From Sphingobacterium sp. (lineage in GTDB: Bacteria; Bacteroidota; Bacteroidia; Sphingobacteriales; Sphingobacteriaceae): DNA of 64,000 nucleotides. Location of the stretch: contig JALAGS010000014.1 in the NCBI GenBank assembly GCA_022712315.1, positions 33,407 to 97,406 of the forward strand, given 5' to 3'. Below, piece after piece: positions 35,001 to 42,813 of the stretch. Each line of letters opens with the position of its first letter. The first letter of the stretch is position 1. A model generated the notes under the pieces. It was given only the letters and a program-made list of their open reading frames with translations, was not told where the DNA came from and did no database searches. A program made the translations under genes and the position numbers.

Positions 35001-35087
35001 TTGGTATTGTCATAATATTTCATAATCAACCAAAACCATTTATGGAAATTCCAAACCCGATGCTAACCAGTATCGGGTTTTTTTATT
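34986..35087 (+). promoter_or_regulatory. trp attenuator: antiterminator and terminator
   Basis: AGCATCGGG (34986-34994) is the exact complement of CCCGATGCT (35056-35064). That second strand is also the 5' arm of a terminator: AAACCCGATGCT (35053-35064) pairs with AGTATCGGGTTT (35069-35080; one G-U) around AACC, followed by T-rich sequence. Stalling at the Trp codons leaves the first strand free, so the antiterminator forms; complete translation covers it, and the terminator forms. The arrangement needs only three strands, with the ribosome itself acting as the block. Confidence 0.85.
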
Positions 35088-35121
35088 ATTAAAAATTTAC
35101 AACAAGAAGATAAGAAACAAA

Positions 35122-36525
35122 ATGAAGTATACATTCAAAACACACAGCAGAAAATTGCTCGCGGATACAACTACGCCGGTGAGCATCTATCTTCGCCTAA
35201 GAGACATTTTCCCAAACTCATTGTTATTGGAAAGTTCCGACTACCATAGTCGCGACAACAACATCAGCTATATCTGCTGTCAGCCTATTGCAGGCATTCA
35301 GCTCGATGAGAAGGAGCTGACTTTAACCTACCCAGGAAGGGAACGTATCGTAAAAGATGCGAAGGAAATTGAGTTACGTCAGGAGGTATCCGATTTTAGA
35401 AATTCCTTTGAAGACTCCACAGTTGCTGAACTCAATTTAATCTCCAATGGCCTTTTCGGTTATTTTACCTTCGATTGTATCGAACATTTTGAAGATATCA
35501 AATTAACAACAGCAGTAGATCCGGCTCGGAAAATACCATTCATGCAATATCATATTTACAAATATGTCATTGCCATAGACCACTTCCGCAACCAGCTTTA
35601 CATCTTCGAACATCTTTTGGAAGACGAAGCATCAGAGCTTGAAAGAATCCAGTTCCTTATCCAGAACAAGAATTTTCCAGAGTACACATTCAAATTGGCC
35701 GGAGAAGAGAGTTCCAATCGTACCGATGAAGAGCACCGCCAGCTTGTTAAAAAGATGAAAGAACATATCCAGCGCGGCGACGTTTTCCAGATTGTGCCAT
35801 CAAGAGGTTTTAAAACACCTTTCTCTGGTGATGAATTTAATGTTTATCGTGCACTACGCTCGATTAATCCATCACCTTACCTTTTCTACTTCGATTACGG
35901 TGATTTTAAGCTGTTCGGTTCATCACCGGAAGCGCAATTGCGGATACATGGAAAACAGGCAACGATCTTCCCAATTGCCGGAACATTCAAACGGACAGGT
36001 GACATGGACGAAGATCAGAAGATCGCCTCCAGACTCAAACAAGATCCCAAAGAAACTTCAGAACATGTGATGCTCGTGGATCTTGCACGCAATGACTTAA
36101 GCCGACATTGTACCCAAGTCAAAGTTGAATCCTACATGGAACCGCAATACTACTCCCATATCATCCATTTGGTATCCAAAGTTACCGGTACATTAAAAGA
36201 CAATATCAATCCATTTGACATTGTCGGTGATACGTACCCTGCAGGTACCCTCTCAGGCGCACCGAAACATATGGCATTGACGTTGATCGATCGTTATGAA
36301 GGCTTACAACGTTCTTTCTACTCCGGAGCGATTGGCTTTATGGGTTTCAATGGCGATTTCAACCATGCCATTATGATTCGTTCGTTCCTAAGCAAGCAAA
36401 ACACCTTGCATTATCAAGCTGGTGGCGGCATTGTGTTGGATTCAGACCCTGAAATGGAACTTCAAGAAGTAAATAACAAAATTGCCGCTTTACGAAAAGC
36501 ATTACAATTAGCAGAAACATTATGA
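35122..36525 (+). CDS. trpE: Anthranilate synthase component I
   Basis: TrpE makes anthranilate from chorismate with ammonia supplied by TrpG. The 467-residue protein has the chorismate-binding C-terminal domain motifs: GDVFQIVPSR, SPYLFYFDYGDFKLFGSSPEAQL, PIAGTFKRTGD, DLARNDLSRHC, TYPAGTLSGAPK and YSGAIGFMGFNGDF. It starts 122 bases after the leader peptide and overlaps the next gene by ATGA. It is regulated by the attenuator upstream. Confidence 0.97.
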   Translation: MKYTFKTHSRKLLADTTTPVSIYLRLRDIFPNSLLLESSDYHSRDNNISYICCQPIAGIQLDEKELTLTYPGRERIVKDAKEIELRQEVSDFRNSFEDSTVAELNLISNGLFGYFTFDCIEHFEDIKLTTAVDPARKIPFMQYHIYKYVIAIDHFRNQLYIFEHLLEDEASELERIQFLIQNKNFPEYTFKLAGEESSNRTDEEHRQLVKKMKEHIQRGDVFQIVPSRGFKTPFSGDEFNVYRALRSINPSPYLFYFDYGDFKLFGSSPEAQLRIHGKQATIFPIAGTFKRTGDMDEDQKIASRLKQDPKETSEHVMLVDLARNDLSRHCTQVKVESYMEPQYYSHIIHLVSKVTGTLKDNINPFDIVGDTYPAGTLSGAPKHMALTLIDRYEGLQRSFYSGAIGFMGFNGDFNHAIMIRSFLSKQNTLHYQAGGGIVLDSDPEMELQEVNNKIAALRKALQLAETL

Positions 36526-36818
36526 TCAGACCATTGGAATACTGTGTCAATCAGCAACACATTCATGTTTCAGTAGACACCATTGACAGCCGCATCGTAG
36601 AGTTATTGGCATTACGCAAAACTTATGTTGAAAAAGGTAAGTCTTTAAATGATGTGCAGGAGGAGGAGGAACAAAATCTTATTCGGAATTTAAATCCCAA
36701 TTATAAAATATTGGCGGAAAGATTTAATTTGCCTGCTGAATTTATTCAATCCATATTCCAGGAGATTGAAAATTATATTAATCAAGATTTTATAGTAAAA
36801 GGTTATGAGCAACAATAA
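36522..36818 (+). CDS. Chorismate-mutase-like (AroQ fold) protein, active site degenerate
   Basis: A 98-residue all-helical protein that I align to AroQ chorismate mutases: VDTIDSRIVELLALRKTYV matches the long first helix, and AEFIQSIFQEIENYI matches the last helix with the conserved Gln in IFQ. Compared with E. coli PheA-CM from memory, the N-terminal Arg (R11) aligns to His and R51 to Glu, so the usual catalytic arginines look missing. It lies between trpE (ATGA overlap) and trpG (14-base overlap), so it is made together with anthranilate synthase. A structural or allosteric role is a reasonable guess. Weak catalysis is not excluded. Confidence 0.6.
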   Translation: MIRPLEYCVNQQHIHVSVDTIDSRIVELLALRKTYVEKGKSLNDVQEEEEQNLIRNLNPNYKILAERFNLPAEFIQSIFQEIENYINQDFIVKGYEQQ

Positions 36819-37380
36819 AATAGTCGTTATAGATAACTACGACTCATTCACCTATAACTTAGTCCACCTATTACAAGAACTGGGACAAGAGTATGTGGTG
36901 TGGAGAAATGATAAATTTAAACTGGAAGATATCGAAGATTTCGACAAAATACTTCTTTCGCCCGGCCCCGGCATCCCCGAAGAAGCTGGATTATTGCTTG
37001 ATGTTATCCGTACCTATGCTCCACATAAAAGCATATTGGGCATTTGTTTAGGTCAGCAAGCTATTGCTGAGGTCTTTGGCGGCACGCTATTCAATATGGA
37101 AAAACCTTTGCACGGCGTAGCAACAAATATTACCGTTGTAGATGAGTCAGAAAAATTGTTTCAGGACTTCCCAAAAGATTCCAAAATAGGACGTTACCAT
37201 TCTTGGGCCGTAAACAAAGACACCCTACCAGCTAGCCTCAAGATCACAGCGATCGACGAGAATGGCATCATTATGGCCTTAACCCATACCGAATACGATG
37301 TAAGGGGGATGCAGTTCCACCCCGAATCGGTATTGACCACAAATGGTAAGAAATTAATTGAAAACTGGTTGGGAATTTAA
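36805..37380 (+). CDS. trpG: Anthranilate synthase component II (glutamine amidotransferase)
   Basis: TrpG hydrolyses glutamine and passes ammonia to TrpE. The 191-residue class I amidotransferase has DNYDSFTYNLVHLL at the start, the catalytic Cys in LGICLGQQAIAE and the His-Glu pair in QFHPESVLT. It overlaps the end of the chorismate-mutase-like gene by 14 bases and precedes trpC by 11 bases. It might also serve para-aminobenzoate synthesis, as in some bacteria. Confidence 0.96.
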   Translation: MSNNKIVVIDNYDSFTYNLVHLLQELGQEYVVWRNDKFKLEDIEDFDKILLSPGPGIPEEAGLLLDVIRTYAPHKSILGICLGQQAIAEVFGGTLFNMEKPLHGVATNITVVDESEKLFQDFPKDSKIGRYHSWAVNKDTLPASLKITAIDENGIIMALTHTEYDVRGMQFHPESVLTTNGKKLIENWLGI

Positions 37381-37391
37381 AACTTAAAAAA

Positions 37392-38174
37392 ATGACTATA
37401 CTTGATAAAATCATTGAACGAAAAAAAATAGAAGTAGAAAAAGCAAAAGCTTCAGTTCCTGTCGAGGAGTTATTGAACTATCCCTATTTCAGTGTTGCCT
37501 GTCTATCGTTGAGGGAATCTATTCTTGATCCTGAAAAAACGGGAATTATAGCCGAGTATAAAAGAGCATCGCCATCGAAAGGAGATATCAATAGTACTTC
37601 CGCTGTAGAAGATGTTGTGAAGGCCTATGAAGAGGCTGGCGCCTCAGCCGTTTCTGTCCTGACAGACGGAGAATTTTTCAAAGGCCATTTGGAAGATCTT
37701 TCGAAAGCACGTGAGGCTATCAGTATTCCTATCTTAAGAAAAGAATTCATCGTAGATAAGTATCAGATCACAGAAGCAAAAGCTTATGGAGCAGATATCA
37801 TCCTCTTAATTGCAGCATGTCTGAAAAAAGAGGAAGTACAGGAATTCGCAGCATATGCAAAGCAAATCGGCTTAAATGTCTTGCTCGAAGTACATAATGA
37901 ACAGGAACTATTGGATAATCTCTTCGATGATATTGATGCTATTGGTGTCAACAATAGAAACCTCAAAGATTTCTCGGTCGATCTTCAACATTCTTATGAT
38001 CTTTTGGACAAAATTCCAACGGAATACATCAAAGTCTCCGAAAGTGGTATATCAGACCCTTCAACAATTAAAGCCTTAAAAAAAGCTGGCTTTCAAGGCT
38101 TTTTAATTGGCGAGAATTTTATGAAAACAACAGATCCGGGACAAGCAATCAAAGACTTTGTAAAAGAAATCTAA
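37392..38174 (+). CDS. trpC: Indole-3-glycerol-phosphate synthase
   Basis: TrpC closes the indole ring from CdRP. The 260-residue TIM barrel shows IIAEYKRASPSKGDI, VSVLTDGEFFKG, ILRKEFIVDKYQI (catalytic Lys), LLEVHNEQEL, IGVNNRNLKDF, SESGI and FLIGENFM. It is monofunctional, without a fused TrpF. It follows trpG directly: trpD, usually between trpG and trpC in Bacteroidota operons, is not here, and trpF, trpB and trpA are also absent from the window. Confidence 0.97.
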   Translation: MTILDKIIERKKIEVEKAKASVPVEELLNYPYFSVACLSLRESILDPEKTGIIAEYKRASPSKGDINSTSAVEDVVKAYEEAGASAVSVLTDGEFFKGHLEDLSKAREAISIPILRKEFIVDKYQITEAKAYGADIILLIAACLKKEEVQEFAAYAKQIGLNVLLEVHNEQELLDNLFDDIDAIGVNNRNLKDFSVDLQHSYDLLDKIPTEYIKVSESGISDPSTIKALKKAGFQGFLIGENFMKTTDPGQAIKDFVKEI

Positions 38175-38228
38175 GGAATCCAAACACTCCCATGACGGCA
38201 ATGATCTGGATACTAATACCAAATTTTG

Positions 38229-38236
38229 TACCTTTG
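38229..38236 (+). promoter_or_regulatory. -7 box of dusB
   Basis: TACCTTTG is a perfect TAnnTTTG, 16 bases before the chosen dusB ATG. It excludes an upstream TTG start at 38226, which would overlap the promoter. Confidence 0.55.
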
Positions 38237-38252
38237 TAAAAAATTATCGAAG

Positions 38253-39248
38253 ATGTCGGTCAAGATTGGTGAAAATATTGATTTGGGTGAATTCCCCTTG
38301 TTATTGGCTCCCATGGAGGATGTAAGCGATCCACCATTTCGCTATGTATGCAAACAGAATGGTGTTGATTTAATGTACACTGAATTTATTTCTTCAGAAG
38401 GACTAATCCGGGATGCTGCCAAGTCTGTTCAGAAGCTAGATATTTTTGAATATGAGCGACCTATTGGTATCCAGATCTTCGGCGGAGATATCGAAAGTAT
38501 GCGTCAATCGGCAGAAATCTGTACAAAAGCGGGCCCCAATTTAATCGATATCAATTATGGATGTCCTGTTAAAAAAGTAGTGTGCAAAGGAGCCGGTTCA
38601 TCTCTTTTACAGGATATTGATAAAATGGTTGCCATGACAAAAGCAGTCGTTGAAGCGACAGATCTGCCTGTGACAGTGAAAACTCGTCTTGGCTGGGATG
38701 ACAACACAAAAAATGTATACGAAGTTGCTGAAAGATTACAAGATGTAGGCATCAAAGCACTTGCAATTCATGGACGTACACGTGCACAGCTGTACAAAGG
38801 TCAGGCGGACTGGTCCATGATTCGCGATATCAAACGTAATCCGCGCATCAAGATTCCAATTTTTGGAAACGGTGATGTAGACTCTGTCGAAAAAGCGGCA
38901 GCATGGCGCCAAGAATTTGAAGTAGATGGCATTATGATTGGTCGTGCTGCGATTGGCTACCCTTGGATTTTTAGAGAAATAAAGCATTTTTTCAATACAG
39001 GTGAGCGCTTGGAAGGTCCGACAATTGCAGAACGTGTCGAGGTCTGTAGAACGCACTTGAACAAATCCATTGAATGGAAAGGTGATAAGCTAGGCATCTT
39101 CGAAATGCGTAGACACTATGCGAATTACTTCAAAGGAATTCCTAATTTTAAAGAGTACCGAATGAAACTGGTTAGCTTGCAAAGCCAAACAGAGATCCTT
39201 GAGGTACTGCATGAGATTGAACATAACTTGTTTGCTGAACTCGCATAA
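38253..39248 (+). CDS. dusB: tRNA-dihydrouridine synthase
   Basis: A 331-residue flavoenzyme that reduces uridine to dihydrouridine in tRNA. FMN-barrel motifs: LAPMEDVSDPPFR, INYGCPVKKV with the catalytic Cys in KVVCKGAGSSLL, VTVKTRLGWDD, LAIHGRTRAQLY and GNGDV, and IGRAAIGYPWIF. The C-terminal helical domain is present. It has its own promoter after trpC, so it is not part of the trp operon. Confidence 0.96.
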   Translation: MSVKIGENIDLGEFPLLLAPMEDVSDPPFRYVCKQNGVDLMYTEFISSEGLIRDAAKSVQKLDIFEYERPIGIQIFGGDIESMRQSAEICTKAGPNLIDINYGCPVKKVVCKGAGSSLLQDIDKMVAMTKAVVEATDLPVTVKTRLGWDDNTKNVYEVAERLQDVGIKALAIHGRTRAQLYKGQADWSMIRDIKRNPRIKIPIFGNGDVDSVEKAAAWRQEFEVDGIMIGRAAIGYPWIFREIKHFFNTGERLEGPTIAERVEVCRTHLNKSIEWKGDKLGIFEMRRHYANYFKGIPNFKEYRMKLVSLQSQTEILEVLHEIEHNLFAELA

Positions 39249-39270
39249 GTTCAACCCTATTATACTTTAA

Positions 39271-39312
39271 AAGAAAAGGTCGTGCTTAACTTAAATAGCA
39301 CGACCTTTTCTT
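39271..39312. terminator. Bidirectional terminator between dusB and the flippase gene
   Basis: AAGAAAAGGTCGTGCT (39271-39286) pairs perfectly with AGCACGACCTTTTCTT (39297-39312). It abuts the flippase stop codon. Confidence 0.9.
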
Positions 39313-40815
39313 TTATGCAGTTTTCTTTAGAAACTGCTTAAGTTGATTTCGCTCCATGAGAAGTACCCCGCCAATATAAGCTAATAAGAGCCCATTGCCA
39401 ACAAAGGCATTATGATTAAATATAAAGTACGATAGATAAGAGAAACATATACCTACACATATATATAGTAGGATCTTACCCAGTTTATAGGGTATAGGAT
39501 AATGTTTCTGCCCCCATACATAAGATAGCACAACCATAGAAAAATAGGCTAAAAATGTCACAATCGATGCGCCTACATAACTATATCTAGGAATCAGATA
39601 ATAGTTTGCTAAAATGGTTATTCCTGCACCTACGAGTGAAATATACAAGGCGTATCGCGTCTGGTCAGAAAGCTTATACCATACCGAAAGATTCATATAA
39701 ATACCCAACAGAACATAATTGAACAATAAGAGGGGAACGATGAAAAGTCCGGACCAATATAGATCACGGGTCTCCTCATTACCTTTTATAAAATATTTCA
39801 ACCAGTCTATATTCGCTGTAATACCCAGCATAACCAACATCATGGCTATTACAAAATATTCCATAATCAAGGCATATGTCTTCTTTGCATTTGCGTTCTT
39901 TGCATAAGAAAAGAAAAATGGTTCAGCTCCCAACCGAAAAGCCTGAACAAAAATACTCAGAAACATCGCTAGTTTTCCAACGGCACCGTATATACCCAAA
40001 TCGCGATCTCCTATATCTTTTGGCAGATAAATTGGTAATACGATCTTATCTAAATTTTCGTTGATGATATAAGAAATATTGGCTATTAAAATCGGAAAGC
40101 TATACGATAGCATCTTTAATATTAGCTGCTTTTCCGGTTTAAAATAAAACCCTCTCATTTCGGGAAGAAGCAATAAAAAGGTAGCTGCACTTGCTACAAT
40201 ATTGGATATAAAAACATAACCAATCCATTCATTTCTATACCAACCGGCACACCAAGTCGCCAAGAAGCCACCTTCTTTTATTAAATAGGGAACAAGGGCT
40301 ATAAAGAACAGATTCAGCAGAACCATAATACCAATGTTAGCTAATTTAATAGCGCCAAATCGAATAGGCCTTCCTTCCGATCTTAATTTTGCAAACGGAA
40401 CAATAGCCAAAGCATCCAATGCCAATATGAGGGCGAAGTACTTCACATAGCTTTCGTAATCGGCATTATAAGTTCCCTTATTCAACCAGCTACCAATAGT
40501 GCCCGCAAAGACAATGGCCGTTATAAAAAATAATGTCGCCAGCGAGGCTATAACGATAAAACTATTATTGAAAACCTGCTTTTTATCTTTTTCTTCGACT
40601 TTTTGAAGAAATCTAAAAAACGTAGTCTCCATTCCAAATGCCAAAACAGCATTGATCATGGAGGCCCAAGCATACATATTCGTAAATATTCCGTAGGATG
40701 TAGGAGGATATTTGAGGACATATAATGGTGTCATAACGAAATATAGCATACGAGCTATAATCGTACTCAGGCCATAGATCATGGTCTGACCAGCGAACTT
40801 TTTTAGTACTGACAA
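39313..40815 (-). CDS. Polysaccharide/lipid-linked sugar flippase (Wzx/MurJ-like, MATE-related)
   Basis: A 500-residue protein with about 14 hydrophobic helices and the N-terminal FAGQTMIYGLSTIIARMLYF typical of RfbX/Wzx O-antigen flippases. It would move undecaprenyl-linked sugars across the inner membrane. No glycosyltransferases are near, so the substrate cannot be read from context. It starts 12 bases after the acylphosphatase gene, and both probably share a transcript. Confidence 0.88.
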   Translation of the reverse strand: MSVLKKFAGQTMIYGLSTIIARMLYFVMTPLYVLKYPPTSYGIFTNMYAWASMINAVLAFGMETTFFRFLQKVEEKDKKQVFNNSFIVIASLATLFFITAIVFAGTIGSWLNKGTYNADYESYVKYFALILALDALAIVPFAKLRSEGRPIRFGAIKLANIGIMVLLNLFFIALVPYLIKEGGFLATWCAGWYRNEWIGYVFISNIVASAATFLLLLPEMRGFYFKPEKQLILKMLSYSFPILIANISYIINENLDKIVLPIYLPKDIGDRDLGIYGAVGKLAMFLSIFVQAFRLGAEPFFFSYAKNANAKKTYALIMEYFVIAMMLVMLGITANIDWLKYFIKGNEETRDLYWSGLFIVPLLLFNYVLLGIYMNLSVWYKLSDQTRYALYISLVGAGITILANYYLIPRYSYVGASIVTFLAYFSMVVLSYVWGQKHYPIPYKLGKILLYICVGICFSYLSYFIFNHNAFVGNGLLLAYIGGVLLMERNQLKQFLKKTA

Positions 40816-40827
40816 AGTAAAAAAGAT

Positions 40828-41109
40828 TTAGGATTGAATTCTTTTAACTACCTCAAAATTAGAAAAGCTTTTAAGTTCGCCTTCCTTGACTTCTACACTT
40901 TCAACAATTGCACCTTCGGGGCCCTCTTGGCAGAACTCCAACAATGAATCCAATGCAAAATCATCGCCCTCGGCTTCAATATAAACAGAACCATCTTTTA
41001 AATTGACAACAAAGCCTCTAACACCTACCTGATCTGCTACTGCTTTTGTTGTCAATCTAAAAAAGACTCCCTGAACTTTACCCCTTATTGAAATATTCAA
41101 ATGTTTCAT
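40828..41109 (-). CDS. acyP: Acylphosphatase
   Basis: A 93-residue cytosolic enzyme that hydrolyses acyl phosphates. It has the phosphate loop GKVQGVFFR with the catalytic Arg and the catalytic Asn in GFVVNLKDGSVYIEAEG. Length and spacing are typical of the family. Upstream is an AT-rich inverted repeat (CTATAAT 41155-41161 and ATTATAG 41175-41181) of uncertain role. Confidence 0.95.
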   Translation of the reverse strand: MKHLNISIRGKVQGVFFRLTTKAVADQVGVRGFVVNLKDGSVYIEAEGDDFALDSLLEFCQEGPEGAIVESVEVKEGELKSFSNFEVVKRIQS

Positions 41110-41227
41110 CTGTAACTTATTTTTATTCCATCGATCAGATGGAGCGTACCATAACTATAATTTTTACGATTATAATTATAGACATTTCATAAGGGCAAAA
41201 GTACAGAAGTTTTTGTAGAATTAAATA

Positions 41228-42403
41228 TTAAGCTAGGCGTTTAACTTTAACATCGTCACTCAGACGCATATGTTCCATCCCTTGCAACAACACAATACCC
41301 GGTTTTTTACCGACCTCCAACGAACCAAACTCGTCCTGAATATTTAATGCAATAGCGCCGTTAATAGTAGCCCATTGAATAGTCTGTAAGAAATCAAGTT
41401 CCTCAAAGTGCGCATGCAATACTTTCAGCTCTTCAAGGATAGATAAGGTATCGTTTGAAGCTAAACTGTCCGTTCCGATCACCAGACGCTGTCCAGCATT
41501 CATAAAATTCTGAACTTTTGGCAATGTTCCCTCTATATAAAGATTTGCTTTTGGACATAAACACCACACCACATCACGGTCCATACGTTCTACAAAATCT
41601 AAATCTTTCAACGAAGTATAGGTATTATGAACCAATAGCAATCTATTCGGGTAAGGTAAATAAGGAAGATAAGACTGAATGGAATTTCTCGCCTGCGCCT
41701 TAATTGAATCAGCATTTTTTCCAATACTCTTATAAAAGTCTAAAAATTCACCCGTTTTATAACGGAACAGCTTATTCTCTTCTTCACTTTCTTGATTGTG
41801 AATACTGATAATATTTGTTTCCGGAACCATTTTCTTGAATTTTTTGAAAAGTACTTTCGAACAAGAATAAGGCGCATGGGGTGTAATGGATACGTGACCA
41901 TTCCTAAACTCTTGGGTTAATGATTTGGCCTCTTTTAATTTAAAGTCAGCTTCCTCAGGTTCAACTCCCAACACTTCTACAAATGTGTGGTAGAGGATCT
42001 GTGAGTCTTCTTTCAATTTCGAGGAATTGTCAGTATTAGCATGATCCCCAACAGCGACAATACCATTTTCGTACATCTCCCTGTCAGCTTTTGCCATAGC
42101 ATCATCTATTTTCTTCATCGATGCCGATCGCGTTGTCATCACCTTACTCAAAAAGTTCGGAAGCCCCGTACCTTTAGGAACGATACCTTTCATGTGCGAC
42201 AATTCAATGTGACAATGTGCATTGATAAAACCTGGAATTATCACTCCCTCATATTTCTCAACCTTAGCTTTATCTGTAGGTGTAAATGAAGTCGGGTCAT
42301 AGATACCTTGAATTACCCCCTCCTCATCCACCGAAACAATACCGTCTTTTATCGGCATTGAAGTAATCGGTAGAATATAATTAGCGCTTAAATATTTTAA
42401 CAT
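41228..42403 (-). CDS. Metal-dependent amidohydrolase (deaminase-like)
   Basis: A 391-residue TIM-barrel hydrolase of the COG0402 type. Metal ligands are visible in FINAHCHIELSH, TPHAPYSCS and SIHNQESEEE, and the catalytic Asp in VIGTDSLASNDTLSILEE. Relatives include S-adenosylhomocysteine, chlorohydrolase-type and aminodeoxyfutalosine deaminases; the last is plausible in bacteria that make menaquinone by the futalosine route, but nothing here confirms it. The protein is cytosolic and stands between the TPP riboswitch region and acyP. Confidence 0.88.
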   Translation of the reverse strand: MLKYLSANYILPITSMPIKDGIVSVDEEGVIQGIYDPTSFTPTDKAKVEKYEGVIIPGFINAHCHIELSHMKGIVPKGTGLPNFLSKVMTTRSASMKKIDDAMAKADREMYENGIVAVGDHANTDNSSKLKEDSQILYHTFVEVLGVEPEEADFKLKEAKSLTQEFRNGHVSITPHAPYSCSKVLFKKFKKMVPETNIISIHNQESEEENKLFRYKTGEFLDFYKSIGKNADSIKAQARNSIQSYLPYLPYPNRLLLVHNTYTSLKDLDFVERMDRDVVWCLCPKANLYIEGTLPKVQNFMNAGQRLVIGTDSLASNDTLSILEELKVLHAHFEELDFLQTIQWATINGAIALNIQDEFGSLEVGKKPGIVLLQGMEHMRLSDDVKVKRLA

Positions 42404-42642
42404 TTTATCTCCTCACTATCAATTTAGTAACTAAAAAATTTTGACCTGTATGAATACATACCTCTAGTAGAAAAATTCATGCCAAGGTACCTAAAAAGAA
42501 CAATAAATACCAAAAACAACAATTTGCATAAAAATTTAAACCAAAAAGAAATAACACAGCAAATATGCCCATTTTTCATTTGTCATAAATTACTTCTTTA
42601 TACAGCATTTCAATTTTAAATTTATATATTCGCAGCATCGAA
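42404..42642. other. Spacer upstream of the TPP riboswitch
   Basis: About 240 bases with the divergent promoters of the amidohydrolase and the TonB receptor. TATATTCG (42625-42632) is a one-mismatch -7 box for the riboswitch transcript. I see no gene. Confidence 0.4.
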
Positions 42643-42746
42643 TAGGGGTGCCTTGTTTTGTCAGGAACACAAATAAAGGCTGAGATTATACCCAACAGAT
42701 TAAATTCTGTACACCTGATCCAGATAATGCTGGCGTAGGGAGAGGT
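42643..42746 (+). ncRNA. TPP (THI-box) riboswitch
   Basis: The conserved blocks appear in order: GGGGTGCC, GGCTGAGATTATACCC, ACCTGATCCAGATAATGCTGGCGTAGGGA. They form the thiamin-pyrophosphate aptamer. It precedes a TonB-dependent receptor by about 70 bases. Downstream, CATAG...CTATG and GGTTA...TAACC can form small hairpins, but there is no U-run, so translational control is more likely than termination. Confidence 0.93.
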
Positions 42747-42813
42747 TAGTTAAATAGTGCGGTCATAGTAACCCCTTGCTATGATTTGTTTAACTCAAAC
42801 AAAATACATTACC

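Noticed and set aside
41155..41181. AT-rich inverted repeat upstream of acyP
   Set aside because: Seven AT-rich pairs are expected by chance in this composition and no U-run or promoter link supports a role.
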